This document shows, one piece after another, positions 36,801 to 45,607 of a DNA stretch of 64,000 nucleotides. The notes beneath the pieces are model-generated. The model was not told the DNA's origin. It worked only from the letters and a program-made list of their open reading frames with translations, and searched no databases. The first letter of the stretch is position 1. Each line of letters starts with the position of its first letter. Source of the stretch: Variovorax saccharolyticus (lineage in GTDB: Bacteria > Pseudomonadota > Gammaproteobacteria > Burkholderiales > Burkholderiaceae_C); contig NZ_JASZYT010000015.1 in the NCBI RefSeq assembly GCF_030316765.1, forward strand, positions 62,001 through 126,000, in the 5' to 3' direction. The translations under genes were made by a program, and so were the position numbers.

Positions 36801-36931
36801 CGCCAGGTCCGATGCCCGTATTGAGATATTTCAGGGGAAGGATTCAGCGCCCGAACGTCGGAAACGCCTGTGGAAGCCAGCAAGACCACCAGGAAAGGTG
36901 CGACATATCGTGCGATCCGCGCTAGGAACAC
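33836..36931 (-). CDS. Two-component propeller sensor histidine kinase (HisKA_3)
   Basis: A 1031-residue membrane sensor. A signal peptide (APFLVVLLASTGVSDVRA) is followed by a large periplasmic region of Reg_prop repeats forming a two-domain beta propeller (repeats such as GYMWLATGNALLRFDG, GALWIGTLRGLARL, GNVWVSNSGGLDQF). Then comes a Y_Y_Y domain (about 660-750: RYKLEGRDAAWQ, YTDLSPGDYRFRV) and one membrane segment (FYGLCTLASFVMLFAL). The cytoplasmic part has a HisKA_3 dimerisation/phospho-acceptor helix with His809 in RDLHDTLLQGIQGL and a HATPase (DGQGIG, HFGLIGMRERA). Such kinases usually act on NarL-type regulators; none is encoded next to it. ATG 36931 starts the signal peptide. Confidence 0.9.
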   Translation of the reverse strand: MFLARIARYVAPFLVVLLASTGVSDVRALNPSPEISQYGHRTWRDLDGFQGTVIALAQTTDGYMWLATGNALLRFDGVRGVPWRATSGTALPDDRVRTLFGSSDGALWIGTLRGLARLKDRTLTVYPSLQGKAVNAIEETADGTIWVGGTSWLGDSGRENAFLCAVRKSGTECQGEDGRLGDSIVALHRDPSDALWVAGTDRVWKWTPQSPVSYKLPSAITAVRTMTGTPDGDVIVATQRHVVRISDGKAETMSLPDWMKNLRFTRVRGDRDGALWLAAADFGLVRLHKDRAESFTTADGLSGNEIRDLFEDREGNVWVSNSGGLDQFRPVAGALFAANKGLEGRARSILATHDGAIWAVTTKAVYRLDQPEVMEVRRGAPGSLFEDRQGRVWLYSLSEFGYFDGGRLTTVASVPTGAVDGMDDDSRGNLWIAHREAGLLLLRPDGSVEQTPWASVRPSFRVSTITVDPNDDSLWLGSWSGALMNLAAGRVRAFFELGESRDSPRVSQIRVETDGTVWVSNGNGLSRVKDGRVTLLDSDSGLPCDRVLETLSDPHWFWLRARCGVIRVARTAIDAWGGAADRAAELPKLDFQVLDQSDGVVPSETFSVSARLAAMRNTTPFMTQSQDGRLWIKTSEGIVMIDPARIPKNSIPPPVHVEQLVSDGKRFDSQVGLRLPPLQRDVAIDYTGLSFAAPEKVQFRYKLEGRDAAWQDAGQRRQAFYTDLSPGDYRFRVIAANPSGVWNHEGDTLEFSIAPAYYQTLWFYGLCTLASFVMLFALHRLRLRQVSGQIRGRLEARLAERERIARDLHDTLLQGIQGLILRFQAAADRIPHNVPARALMEKSLDRADKLLLESRDKVKDLRPSASDVKTLEEALAIEGAQFAEFQPAAFSIRVLGAVRELHPIVHEESLLIAREALGNAFQHARAVNIEAEVTYGVEALQICIRDDGQGIGSAVLASGRPGHFGLIGMRERANKLGAHLAVWSKQGAGTEVELGVPAAVAYPSVRQNSAGLRRWAELLRAKLLILRSHIH

Positions 36932-37618
36932 AAAAATCCTTGGGAATCGTCGCCGGCGGAACGTAGACGCGCCGCTGAAAGAGGGGCATCTTAGTTTTAT
37001 CCCCCCTGGGAGTCGATTGCTACTTTGGTGTTGGTTTGCCCGTGCTCGACGCCTTTCAAGATGTGCCGCCCACTCAAGCGAACGATCAATGCGTCGGGCT
37101 TTGCCTGGCGGACGTGGGAAGCGTGTCCTATCAGCATCTCGGTGTCCAAGAAGGTTGCGTGCCTCGAATGCGCAGGCCAGAGAGCGCCGGCACGCCTTGC
37201 GGGCAACGACCGCGATGTACGCGAAAGAGATCGTGGAGGGCCGACCGGGGCCGAAGCCGCCGGCCGATAGCCGCGAAGCGCCCCTGCCGCCGCACGGTGC
37301 CGGCTTGGCCGTCGAGCCGATGCTGGCGGGTGGTCCGGGCTGAGGCGCGACTGCGCTCGTGCCGGGCCCCGAAACGGCCGGCCCCCGAGGACACGGGGCA
37401 GGGAGCCGGTGGCGCGGGCTTCAGTGGCCCGTCGTGCCCCGGCGCGGCTGCGACTGTTCGAACTGCCGGTCTGGCTCGCCCGGTCGTCGCGGCTTTCCGC
37501 GGTCCGCTGGGCCTCGTGCTTCTGGGTGGTCGGCTGTGCCCCCGCCTTGTTCGGCTGCTCTCGGAGGTGCTTCGGGCCTTGCTCAAGACGGGCTCCTCGG
37601 GTGGATGGAAAACCGAAC
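36932..37618. other. Intergenic, no supported gene
   Basis: About 690 nt. Frames on both strands are long only because GC is high; their Arg/Pro/Ala-rich translations match no family I know. A 42-codon plus-strand frame starting MYAKEIVEGRPGPKPP (ending at 37343) is the only one with gene-like composition. No repeat or terminator was recognised. Confidence 0.35.
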
Positions 37619-38499
37619 CTAGACGCTTCCTCGCCGCGCGGTGTCAGCGCCGCCTGCGACCGTGGTAGGAGGGGTCGTACCGCGCACACGTCCGGGGGTG
37701 CACGCGTGCCAAGGGCCTCGCCCTCGCGGGTCTCGCAGGTGCACCCAGATGGGGGCGTGATCGCTCGCGCCTTCCACGCCGCGGACCGCGCGATCGACGC
37801 CCGCGCCTTGAAGCCGGGTGGCCGCCACCGGGCTCAGCAGCACGTGGTCGATGCGCATGCCGGCGTCGCGCGGCCAGCGATGGCGCAGGTAGCTCCAGAA
37901 GGTGTAGAGCGGCCATTCGGGGGACGCCCTCGCGAGGGCGTCGGTCCAGCCGGCCTCGAGCACCTCCCGGTAGCAGGCGCGGACTGCGGGATGCAGCAGC
38001 GCGTTGTCCTTGAGGGACCGGGTGGCGTGGATGTCGGCGTCGGTGGGCACGACGTTGTAGTCCCCGGCCAGGACGACGGGGTGGCCCGAGGCGAGCAGTC
38101 CCGCGCGTGGTGGTTGAAGTTCCGGAACCACGCGAGCTTGTGGTCGAACTTCGGCCCGGGCCTTGGATTGCCGTTGGGCATGTAGAGCGAAGCGACCACG
38201 ACGCCCTGCACGGCGGCTTCGAGGCAGCGCGCCTGCGGGTCCGGCGCGGCGTTCGGCAGTCGCCGGCGAATCTCGATGGGCGCGGCGCCGCGGCTGAGAA
38301 TGGCGACGCCGTTCCAGCTCTTTTGGCCGTGCACCAGCGCGTGGTAACCCATCTGTTCGATCTCGCGGCGGGGGAACGCCGCCTCGGCGCACTTGAGCTC
38401 CTGCAGGCACACGATATCGGGCGCGGTCACGTCGAGCCAGGCGCGCAGGGGCGCCAGCCGTTTGCGGATGTCGTTGACGTTGTAGGTGGCGATGCGCAT
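37619..38499 (-). pseudogene. xth: Exodeoxyribonuclease III, frameshifted
   Basis: Two frames together encode an exonuclease III / AP endonuclease. The first part, from ATG 38499 (MRIATYNVNDIRKRLAPLRAW, ELKCAE, HGQKSWNGVAILSR, YMPNGNP), stays in frame to about 38105. The second part, in the next frame, resumes with LLASGHPVVLAGDYNVVPTD and continues through FWSYLRHRWPRDAGMRIDHVL and ASDHAPIWV to 37619. The break lies at the CCC run near 38100-38103 and is explained by loss of one base. A sequencing error is possible. If real, the AP endonuclease next to ligD is inactive, or expressed by slippage. The tail after SDHAPIWV is longer than usual. Confidence 0.75.
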
Positions 38500-38552
38500 G
38501 GGACCTCACGGACGATGAACGCGCCGCGCGACCACTCGCCCGGCGCATGGCG

Positions 38553-41120
38553 TCAGGCGCGCGGGTACCCCAGGACCTTCATCGCGCCCGCCAGTGTCTG
38601 TCGCTTCTTCCAGTAACCGCTCCAGGGGTCGGTGGTCTGGAACGACAGATGCTCGCGCGCCGTCGCGATGGTCCATTGCGCGCCGCTCTGCAGGGTCGAC
38701 AGGTCGTCCCATGCCACCGGCATCGACACGCCCAGGCCCGGTCGCGCACGCGCGGAGAACGCCGCGGCGGTGGTGGCCCCATGCCCGTTGCGCAGGAAGT
38801 CGACGAACAGCTTGCCCACCCGGTTCGACGGCCCGCTCTTCGCGACGAAACGGGCGGGAATCGTCCGCGCCAGATGCTGCACCACGGCCTGCGAGAAACC
38901 CTTGACCGTGTCGTAGTCGAGCCGTGGCGCGATCGGAACGACGACATGCAGGCCCTTGCCGCCGCTGGTCTTCAGCCAGGCCTCGAGGCCCAGCCCGGTC
39001 AGCAGGGCGCGCACGAGCACCGCGGCCTCCTGCACATGCTGCCAGCTCGTGCCCTCGCCCGGGTCGAGGTCGAAGATCATGCGATCCGGGCGGTCGATGT
39101 GCTTTGCCTTCGAGTTCCAGGTGTGGAACTCGATGACGTTCATTTGCGCCGCCGAAGCGAGCGCCTGGGCCGACCCCACCTCGAGCAGCGCGCCGTGGCC
39201 CGGCCACAGCGACGCGGGAAGTTCCTGGATGCCGGGAATGCTGATCTTCTCGTCGTGCTTCTGGAAGAACAGTTCACCCGTCACCCCGGTCGGGCCGCGC
39301 ACCAGCGAACAGGGCCGACCCTGGAGGTGCGGCAGGATCCAGTCGGCGACCGACTCGTAGTAACGCACCAGGTCGAGCTTGGTCAGGCCCGTGCTCGGGT
39401 CGATGACGCGGTCGGCGTTGCTCACCTTGATGGCTCCGACCGCGGCCTTGCCGGCGGTCCTGACCGGCCCGGCGTCCCCGAGCGCCTTGGCGGTCTCGCG
39501 CACGATCGAGGCCGCGGGCTTGTCGCTGCGCAGCGAGACGTAGGTGGCGTGCCGGATCTGCCCGTCGGGCGTCCATTCCGCGAACGCGACCTCGGCGACG
39601 AGCTTCGGCTCGACCCAGCGTTCGCTGCCCGGCGCGCGCTTCGACCAGCGTCCGGGCTTCGCGGCCCCGGCGGGGAAGGGCGGCTTCGCGATCTCGAGTT
39701 CCGAGAGCTTGCGCTTGAGGGCCGTGGCTTCCTCTGCGTTCCATCCGGTGCCGACGCTGCCGACCGAGAGCAACGCGCCCGACGGGGCGTGCACGCCGAG
39801 CAGCAGGCTGCCGATCTGCGGCGAGCCGTCCGAGCGGTTCGTGTAGCCCGCCACGACGAACTCCTGCCGCTGCTGGCACTTGAGCTTGAGCCAGGTCTCG
39901 GTCCGCCTGGAGGCATAGGGCGCGTCCGCCCGCTTGGCGATCACGCCCTCGAGGTTCATGCGGCAGGCGGAACTCAGCACCGACGCCGGGTCGGCTTCGA
40001 ACGCGGCGCTGAAACGCAGGTGCTCCGTGCCTTTCTCGTCGAGCAGCGCCTGCAGCAGCTGGCGCCGGGACACGAGCGCGACTTCGCGCAGGTCGTAGCC
40101 TTCGAAGTAGGGGACATCAAAGAGGAAGTAGACGATCTGCGCGTTGACCTCGCCGCCATCGAAGGCTTTCTGCAGCGCGTTGAAACTGGGCAGCCCCTTC
40201 TCGTCGAGCACGACGATCTCGCCATCGAGCCAGGTCGCGGCGAGGTCCAGGCTGTTCAGCTCGCGCACCAAGCCCGGCATCCTGGCCGACCAGTCGTGGC
40301 CGCCCCGGGTCACCAGGGTGGCTTGGCCTTTCTCGATGCGCGTCATGATCCGGTAGCCGTCGAACTTGATCTCGAACAGCCATTGCCCGGCGGCCGGGAT
40401 GCCGGTCGCGAGGGTCGCGAGCTGCGGGCTGAGCCGGGGCGGCAGCGGCGCCTTCACGGCGCCGGGCACGGCCGCGCCCACGCCGGTGCGCCTGGCGCCG
40501 CGTGGGGCGGCGGGCCGTTTCGCTGTCTTGCCCTCGGCGGCAAGGTCGCGCAGCGGCTTGGCGATCACGCTGTCGGGCAGGGCGGAGAGGACGTCGTAGT
40601 CGGCCTTGGGCCGCGCGAACCCGTCGCGTTTCTTGAACAGGATCCACGGCTCCTGCTTTTCACCGTCTTTGGCGATCTTGACCAACTCCCACAGGCCGGC
40701 GAGCTTGTGGCCGTGCAAGGTGAACAGCAGCTTTCCCTTCCGGAGGCCTTCCCGGGGGTCCCCGACCGGCTCCCAGGTGCCGCGGTCCCAGACGATCACG
40801 GAGCCGGCCCCGTAGTGCTTGGGCGGGATCGTGCCCTCGAAGGAACCATAGGACAGCGGATGGTCCTCGACATGGATCGCCATGCGCTTGTCGGCCGGGT
40901 CGAAGCTCGGACCCTTGGGCACGGCCCAGGACAGAAGCACGCCGTCGAGTTCGAGCCGGAAGTCGTAGTGAAGCCGGCTGGCGGCGTGCTTCTGGACCAC
41001 GAACGCAAGCGACCCGGTACGGGGCGACTCCCGCTGGCCGCGAGGCTCCGAGGTCACGGCGAAGTTGCGCTTCGACCAGTATCGTTCCAGGGGATCGGCA
41101 GGCAAGTCGCGGGCGGCCAT
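38553..41120 (-). CDS. ligD: NHEJ DNA ligase D (LigD)
   Basis: An 855-residue three-domain LigD for non-homologous end joining. The 3'-phosphoesterase domain comes first (about 30-190: HYDFRLELDGVLLSWAVPKG, HVEDHPLSYGSFEGTIP). The ATP-dependent ligase domain follows, with the nucleophilic Lys near 252 in EIKFDGYRIM and later EGVIAKR. The primase-polymerase domain is last (about 560-850: MIFDLDPGEGTSW, LKTSGGKGLHVVVPI). This PE-LIG-POL order is that of Pseudomonas LigD. It would join breaks held by Ku (47337-48266). ATG 41120 starts MAARDLPADPLERYW and no upstream start is better. It lies 53 nt upstream of the broken xth on the same strand. Confidence 0.93.
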   Translation of the reverse strand: MAARDLPADPLERYWSKRNFAVTSEPRGQRESPRTGSLAFVVQKHAASRLHYDFRLELDGVLLSWAVPKGPSFDPADKRMAIHVEDHPLSYGSFEGTIPPKHYGAGSVIVWDRGTWEPVGDPREGLRKGKLLFTLHGHKLAGLWELVKIAKDGEKQEPWILFKKRDGFARPKADYDVLSALPDSVIAKPLRDLAAEGKTAKRPAAPRGARRTGVGAAVPGAVKAPLPPRLSPQLATLATGIPAAGQWLFEIKFDGYRIMTRIEKGQATLVTRGGHDWSARMPGLVRELNSLDLAATWLDGEIVVLDEKGLPSFNALQKAFDGGEVNAQIVYFLFDVPYFEGYDLREVALVSRRQLLQALLDEKGTEHLRFSAAFEADPASVLSSACRMNLEGVIAKRADAPYASRRTETWLKLKCQQRQEFVVAGYTNRSDGSPQIGSLLLGVHAPSGALLSVGSVGTGWNAEEATALKRKLSELEIAKPPFPAGAAKPGRWSKRAPGSERWVEPKLVAEVAFAEWTPDGQIRHATYVSLRSDKPAASIVRETAKALGDAGPVRTAGKAAVGAIKVSNADRVIDPSTGLTKLDLVRYYESVADWILPHLQGRPCSLVRGPTGVTGELFFQKHDEKISIPGIQELPASLWPGHGALLEVGSAQALASAAQMNVIEFHTWNSKAKHIDRPDRMIFDLDPGEGTSWQHVQEAAVLVRALLTGLGLEAWLKTSGGKGLHVVVPIAPRLDYDTVKGFSQAVVQHLARTIPARFVAKSGPSNRVGKLFVDFLRNGHGATTAAAFSARARPGLGVSMPVAWDDLSTLQSGAQWTIATAREHLSFQTTDPWSGYWKKRQTLAGAMKVLGYPRA

Positions 41121-41326
41121 GGCACCAATCTACGGGCAGCGCCCGTTCGTGTCGAGAGTGGGAGACGCGCGCGTCTGTCGGACGGTGGCGGTGGGATCCC
41201 GCGCACGCGTGGCGCCGGGAGGTCGTCTGCCCGAAGTCCGTCGGTGTCCTGGACAGCCACGCGTTGCCGTCTGCCACCCGGCACCTGGCGGACGGGCGAT
41301 CTTCGGATCTTCAAAAGGAGAACACC

Positions 41327-41512
41327 ATGCCAGACGACACCAGCAACCGCGGCGCGCAGGACCGCGCCCGCATCAACGTGAACGAGGATCACGAGATCCG
41401 GTATTGGACCCAGGCGCTGGGTGTGACGCAGGCGCAGCTCCGCGAGGCGGTGGCGGCGGTCGGCGTCGGCGCCGACGCCGTCCGGCAGCATCTGGGCAAG
41501 CCTAGGAAGTAG
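41327..41512 (+). CDS. DUF3606 protein
   Basis: A 61-residue soluble protein. RINVNEDHEIRYWTQALGV and the helix LREAVAAVGVGADAVRQHLG are characteristic of DUF3606, a short family of unknown function often found near stress and DNA-repair genes in proteobacteria. The start ATG 41327 is decided by AAAGGAG seven nt upstream; longer in-frame starts lack a site. It is divergent from ligD. Confidence 0.85.
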   Translation: MPDDTSNRGAQDRARINVNEDHEIRYWTQALGVTQAQLREAVAAVGVGADAVRQHLGKPRK

Positions 41513-41606
41513 GCACCCATCGAAACGGCGGTCCGCGAGCCGCCGTCCGCATGACGACCGCGCAGCCCGGGCGCGGAACATCGACGCCGCCGACAGCCGA
41601 ACCCAC

Positions 41607-41849
41607 CTAGCGCTGGGCGTCGTCCTGGCGTTTCGCTTCCTCGGTCTGCGCCGCATCGGTACCGATGTCCCGCGTGCCCGGAAAGCCCGCCTTCTTGTGG
41701 GCTTCTCGACCCATCCTGCTGCCTGCCATGGGATCGTCCTGTCCGACCGCACGGTTCTGTTCGATGTTGCGGCCGGAGGCGTCGCCTCGATCGCCGAGGC
41801 GGGCCTCGTGTTCTCCCAAGGGTCCGATGGGGCGTTTCGTGTCGTTCAT
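41607..41849 (-). CDS. Small hydrophilic protein, unknown
   Basis: An 80-residue, strongly charged protein (MNDTKRPIGPLGEHEARLGDR at the N-terminus, GTDAAQTEEAKRQDDAQR at the C-terminus) without hydrophobic segments, predicted to be disordered. AAGGAA precedes ATG 41849. It resembles stress-associated hydrophilic proteins in composition only; no family is recognised. Confidence 0.5.
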   Translation of the reverse strand: MNDTKRPIGPLGEHEARLGDRGDASGRNIEQNRAVGQDDPMAGSRMGREAHKKAGFPGTRDIGTDAAQTEEAKRQDDAQR

Positions 41850-42133
41850 GGCGCAGTTCCTTATGAAGCAAAGTGTCAGCCTCCACGAGAGCGTCCGAGG
41901 GCGTGGCAGTCCGGGGCGGCGCCTTGCCGTAGGAGGGATTCGGTTCCGTGCCGTGCCTGTCTTGCCAGGGTGCAGGTCGCCGTCACGGCGGCGGGATTAG
42001 AGCTGCCCGCCTCGCAGGATGAGGGCTTTCAACATGGCCTCCGGGGCGCCGGGTTGCCAACGCAATGTCGAGGAAGCCCCGATCTCCGCATCGAAGGAAG
42101 CTAGACGAGACGCACGCTCGACCTCTTTCCAAC

Positions 42134-42545
42134 GTCCTGCCCCTCGTGGCCGTGCTGACGCTGCGATGGGGAACCAACTGGGTCCTCTTTACGCTGGCTG
42201 TATGAGAGGTCTCGGTCTGGACGTTCCGCTCGGCGTCGCTGATCGGCTCGGGACTGCTCCTGCGCTTGGTTGCGCGACTACAGGGCAATTCGCTGCAGGC
42301 TCCACCGCGCCAGCGAAAGCCGCTTGTCGCTGCGGCCGGCACGTCCCTCGTGGTATGGAACATTGGCAGCACCATGCGGCCATCTCATTCCGTCGGGCCA
42401 GGCGGCCGTCCTCGGTTTTGCCATGCCGGTGTGGGCGACACTGTGCTCCTGGCTCCTGGCTCCTGGCTCCTGGCTCCTGGCTCCTGCTCGGCGAGGCCAT
42501 CCGCTCGCGTGATCTGCAGCGGGCCTCTCGCCGCATTGACGGAGG
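42134..42545 (+). pseudogene. Decayed EamA/DMT transporter fragment
   Basis: Translation across frames gives a degraded drug/metabolite transporter. In the frame of 42134: WGTNWVLFTLAV, an in-frame TGA at 42203, EVSVWTFRSASLIGSGLLL, then TSLVVWNIGST. After frame changes near 42374-42386 comes LIPSGQAAVLGFAMPVWATLC, then the 7-bp repeat, then LLLGEAIRSRD. The order and content are those of the first EamA domain; the start and second half are missing. At least one stop, two small indels and a repeat expansion show it is not functional. Confidence 0.7.
42446..42486 (+). repeat. 7-bp tandem repeat (CTCCTGG, about 5.9 copies)
   Basis: CTCCTGG is repeated five times followed by CTCCTG. It lies inside the EamA relic, where intact relatives would need only about two units to encode SWLLLGE. 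Four extra units add 28 nt and shift the frame. Confidence 0.9.
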
Positions 42546-42727
42546 CCCCCACGTCGTGCGTCCTTCAAGCGTTCAACCGGCGGTCGGAGCAAGGGCCCGA
42601 CGGGAGGCGACCGGGAACGTCCTGTCTCGGCGTGACGGGCTGGACGTCGGCGGGCGCCAGGCCGACGTGACCGAGCAAGCGGCTGCGCCCTGACGAGGTA
42701 GGCCCGCCGAGCGTCGGCGGCAGCGCC

Positions 42728-43885
42728 TCAGGGCCCCGAGGCGCCTTCCGCCGAGGGCGCGCGCAGCGGCAGGCGCACGGTGAACTCGCTGCCGCGACCC
42801 TTGCCGTCGGAGCGCACCTCGACGAAGCCCTGATGGGCATCGACCAGATCCTTGACCAGCGAGAGACCGACGCCGAAGCCGCCTTCGGCCTGGTGCGGGT
42901 TTTCCTGCGTGAACAGCTCGAAGATGACCGGCAGCAGTTCGGAAGGGATCCCTTGGCCGTCGTCGCTCACCTTGATGACGGCCTGATCGATCTCCACGGT
43001 GCAGTGCAGCCAGATCCGCCCGCCGCGCGGCGTGTACTTGACGGCGTTGTGCAGCAGATTGAACACGATCTGGTGCACCCGTGCCTGGTCCGCGTGCAGC
43101 CGGATGGGCGCCTGCGGCGTCAGCACCTCGAGGGTCTGCAGCTTGGCCTTCGCATCGGGCGTGACGGCCGCCGCGATCTCCCGCAGGTCGACGCCAAGGT
43201 CGAAGGCGGTCTTCGCGAGTTGCAGCTTGCCCGCGCCGAAGCGGGCCACCTCGGCCAAGTCCTCCATCATCCTTTCCATCTGGGCGACCTGGCGCTTGAC
43301 GACCTGCAGCGGCATCGTCAGTTCGGCCGTGACCAGGCCGCGTCGCTCCACCACGTCGGTGACGCTGCGGATGGGCCCGAGCGCGTTGCGAACCTCGTGC
43401 GTGAGGCGGCCGAAGAACACGTCCCGGCCTCGCAAGGCGTCGTGGGCGTGGTCGAGGCGGTTTTCGGTCGTTTCCATCTGGGCCCGCAGGTTGGTGCGGT
43501 CGCACATGATCTTCGCGTAGCCGACATGCCGGTCGCCCTCATGCAGGGCGACCAGGCTGCCCGCCACCCAGATGCGCGTGCCGTCCTTGCGAAGGTGCCA
43601 GCGGTCGTCTTCGGAGTGGCCCATGGCGAGTGCAACGGTGCGCTCCATGTCGGCGAGGCCCAATGCCAGGTCCTCCGGCGCGAAGATGATGTCAAGCGGC
43701 TGGCCGATCACCTCATCCTCGGCATGGCCGAGCATCGCTTCGGCCGCGCCACGCCAACCGGTGATGCGACCGGTCGAGTCCAGCAGCACGAACGCGACGT
43801 CGGGCGCCTGCTGCCAGAGAAGCTCGAGCGCGCGCTCCGGGGTGATGCCCGGCGTGCGGAGGGGATCGTTCGGGGAGCCGCGCAT
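42728..43885 (-). CDS. PAS-domain sensor histidine kinase, soluble
   Basis: A 385-residue cytoplasmic kinase. A single PAS domain (about 20-135; ITGWRGAAEAMLGH, RKDGTRIWVAGSLVAL) is followed by HisKA with phospho-acceptor His163 in RLTHEVRNALGPI and a HATPase with N box IVFNLLHNAVKYTP, G1 VSDDGQGIPSE and G2 GFGVGLSLVKDLV. No membrane segment, receiver or adjacent regulator is present. It is divergent from the PLD gene at 44043, 157 nt away. It probably senses an intracellular cue linked to the stress genes around it, but this is inference. Confidence 0.88.
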   Translation of the reverse strand: MRGSPNDPLRTPGITPERALELLWQQAPDVAFVLLDSTGRITGWRGAAEAMLGHAEDEVIGQPLDIIFAPEDLALGLADMERTVALAMGHSEDDRWHLRKDGTRIWVAGSLVALHEGDRHVGYAKIMCDRTNLRAQMETTENRLDHAHDALRGRDVFFGRLTHEVRNALGPIRSVTDVVERRGLVTAELTMPLQVVKRQVAQMERMMEDLAEVARFGAGKLQLAKTAFDLGVDLREIAAAVTPDAKAKLQTLEVLTPQAPIRLHADQARVHQIVFNLLHNAVKYTPRGGRIWLHCTVEIDQAVIKVSDDGQGIPSELLPVIFELFTQENPHQAEGGFGVGLSLVKDLVDAHQGFVEVRSDGKGRGSEFTVRLPLRAPSAEGASGP

Positions 43886-44042
43886 GGACCCATCGTGCGC
43901 CCGTGCGACCCGCTGCGAAAGTAGGTCAAGGCCGCATTTGGGGCAGCGCCGGACTGGCGCCAGGGGCTCCCAACGCGCACCACGGACGGCGGGCGCTGGG
44001 AAGTCTTCGCCTTACCATGGCCTCCCCGACCCTGGAGGGCCC

Positions 44043-45335
44043 GTGCCTGGCAATGTTCTGCAATTCGCTTCGTGGCCCAAGGCCCTCGCCTTGGGGCTGC
44101 TCGCCCTGAGCGTGATCCTGGGCCTCGTGATCTGGTCGATCCGTCGTCACCGCGATCCCAGGCTCGAGATCGACTGTGACGCTCCGATCGGTGAGCTCCT
44201 GCCTTCGATCGCGGGGCTCTCCCAGGGAACCGTCCACGAGGGCAATGCGGTCGAGCTGCTGGCGGACAACGCGTTCTTCGAGGCGATGTTCGAGGCGATC
44301 GGCAATGCCACGCACTCTGTGCACTTCGAAACTTTCCTATGGAAGGAAGGCCGGCTCGGCGCGCGTCTCGCCGATGCCCTCGTCGACCGCGGCCGGGCGG
44401 GCGTGGCGGTGCGCATCCTCGTGGACGCGGACGGTGGCAAGGCCATGGGGGAGGAGACGCCGCGTCGTTTGCGGGCGGCCGGCTGCCGCTTTCACTTCCA
44501 TCACCCTCGCCATATCCGCAACATGGGGGTCTTCAATGACCGCGATCACAGGAAGCTGGTCGTGCTCGATGGACGTGTGGCGTTCGTCGGTGGCCATTGC
44601 ATCGTCGACGGTTGGATGTGCGCGTCCGCGGACCGATGCGACGATGTGCGTGACCTGGGCGTGCGGCTGGAGGGACCGGCCGTGCACGCCGTGCAGGCCG
44701 TTTTCGCCGAGAACTGGATCGAGGACAGCGGCGAGCTTTTCCTTGGGGACGCGTACTTCCCACAGCTGCGGCGCGCCGGCGAGGTGGCCGTTCACGTGGC
44801 CAGCATCAAGGCCGAGGGCTCGCCGCCCGCGGTGAAGATCCTGCATCACCTGGTGATCTGCGTGGCGCGTGAGCGTCTCTGGATCCAGAACCCCTATTTC
44901 CTGCCGGACGACGAGGCCATCGAAGCGCTGTGTGCGACGGCACGCCGCGGGGTGGACGTGCGGGTGATGGTGCCGTCGGCGCAAGCCTCGGACATGCCGA
45001 TGGTGCAGCACGCCGCCCACCACAAATTTCAGGCTTTGCTGGACGGCGGCGTCCGCATCTTCGAGTACCAGGACTGCCTGCTTCATCAGAAGGTGATGAC
45101 CGTCGACGGCGCGTGGTGCGCGATCGGCTCGAGCAACTTCGACGACCGTTCGTTTGAGACCAACGACGAGATCACGTTGGGGATCAGGGACCCCGCGATG
45201 GCGCTGAAACTGGAGGAGGTGTTCCAGCGCGACATGCAGCACGCGGTGGAGCTCGACGCGGCCCAGTGGGCCCGGCGTGGCCTGTGGCACCGTGGCAAGG
45301 ATGGTTTCTTTCATGTCTTCAACGAGTTGCTGTGA
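44043..45335 (+). CDS. Cardiolipin synthase-like phospholipase D protein
   Basis: A 430-residue PLD-superfamily protein of the cardiolipin synthase B type. One N-terminal membrane segment (ALALGLLALSVILGLVIWSI) is followed by two HKD catalytic modules: HRKLVVLDGRVAFVGG and HQKVMTVDGAWCAIGSSN. It should transfer phosphatidyl groups in the inner membrane. The start GTG 44043 is preceded by GGAGGG and begins just before the membrane segment; the frame upstream is open only because of GC content. It is divergent from the PAS kinase. Confidence 0.88.
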   Translation: MPGNVLQFASWPKALALGLLALSVILGLVIWSIRRHRDPRLEIDCDAPIGELLPSIAGLSQGTVHEGNAVELLADNAFFEAMFEAIGNATHSVHFETFLWKEGRLGARLADALVDRGRAGVAVRILVDADGGKAMGEETPRRLRAAGCRFHFHHPRHIRNMGVFNDRDHRKLVVLDGRVAFVGGHCIVDGWMCASADRCDDVRDLGVRLEGPAVHAVQAVFAENWIEDSGELFLGDAYFPQLRRAGEVAVHVASIKAEGSPPAVKILHHLVICVARERLWIQNPYFLPDDEAIEALCATARRGVDVRVMVPSAQASDMPMVQHAAHHKFQALLDGGVRIFEYQDCLLHQKVMTVDGAWCAIGSSNFDDRSFETNDEITLGIRDPAMALKLEEVFQRDMQHAVELDAAQWARRGLWHRGKDGFFHVFNELL

Positions 45336-45442
45336 GTCCGGCCGGGGCGTGAAGGGTCACCCGGGTGCCGCGCGCGTGGCTCCAATGACGCAATCGAGCG
45401 CACGATCGGCATCCGCCGCTCCGCGCTCGGAAATCCCGTTCG

Positions 45443-45607
45443 CTAGTCGTGGTCGTCGGGGTGCGGCGAGTTTTGCGCCTTCTCGGATTGGACGGTGCCC
45501 TCTTCGACGTGGACGTCTGCGACCCGCAGCTGCGCCTCCGTCCGGGCCTGCTCGAGCAGCGCCTCGGAGGTCTCGTCAATCGGTTCGGTGGGGAGGGGCT
45601 GGGTCAT
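45443..45607 (-). CDS. Small acidic protein (54 aa), unknown
   Basis: A 54-residue acidic protein (starting MTQPLPTEPIDETSEALLEQ, ending PHPDDHD) with no hydrophobic stretch. ATG 45607 has CAGGAGATTTCC upstream, a good ribosome-binding site, and the composition is gene-like, unlike the competing frames. No family is recognised. It converges with the PLD gene. Confidence 0.55.
   Translation of the reverse strand: MTQPLPTEPIDETSEALLEQARTEAQLRVADVHVEEGTVQSEKAQNSPHPDDHD

Noticed and set aside
36997..37689. Minus-strand frame of 230 codons before xth
   Set aside because: Arg/Ser/Pro-rich with no domain; overlaps the 3' end of xth in another frame.
38547..41381. 944-codon plus-strand open frame
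   Set aside because: It is antisense to ligD, whose three domains are intact.
42446..42486. Short tandem repeat considered as a CRISPR or origin iteron
   Set aside because: Units are 7 bp with no spacers, and lie in frame context of a transporter relic.
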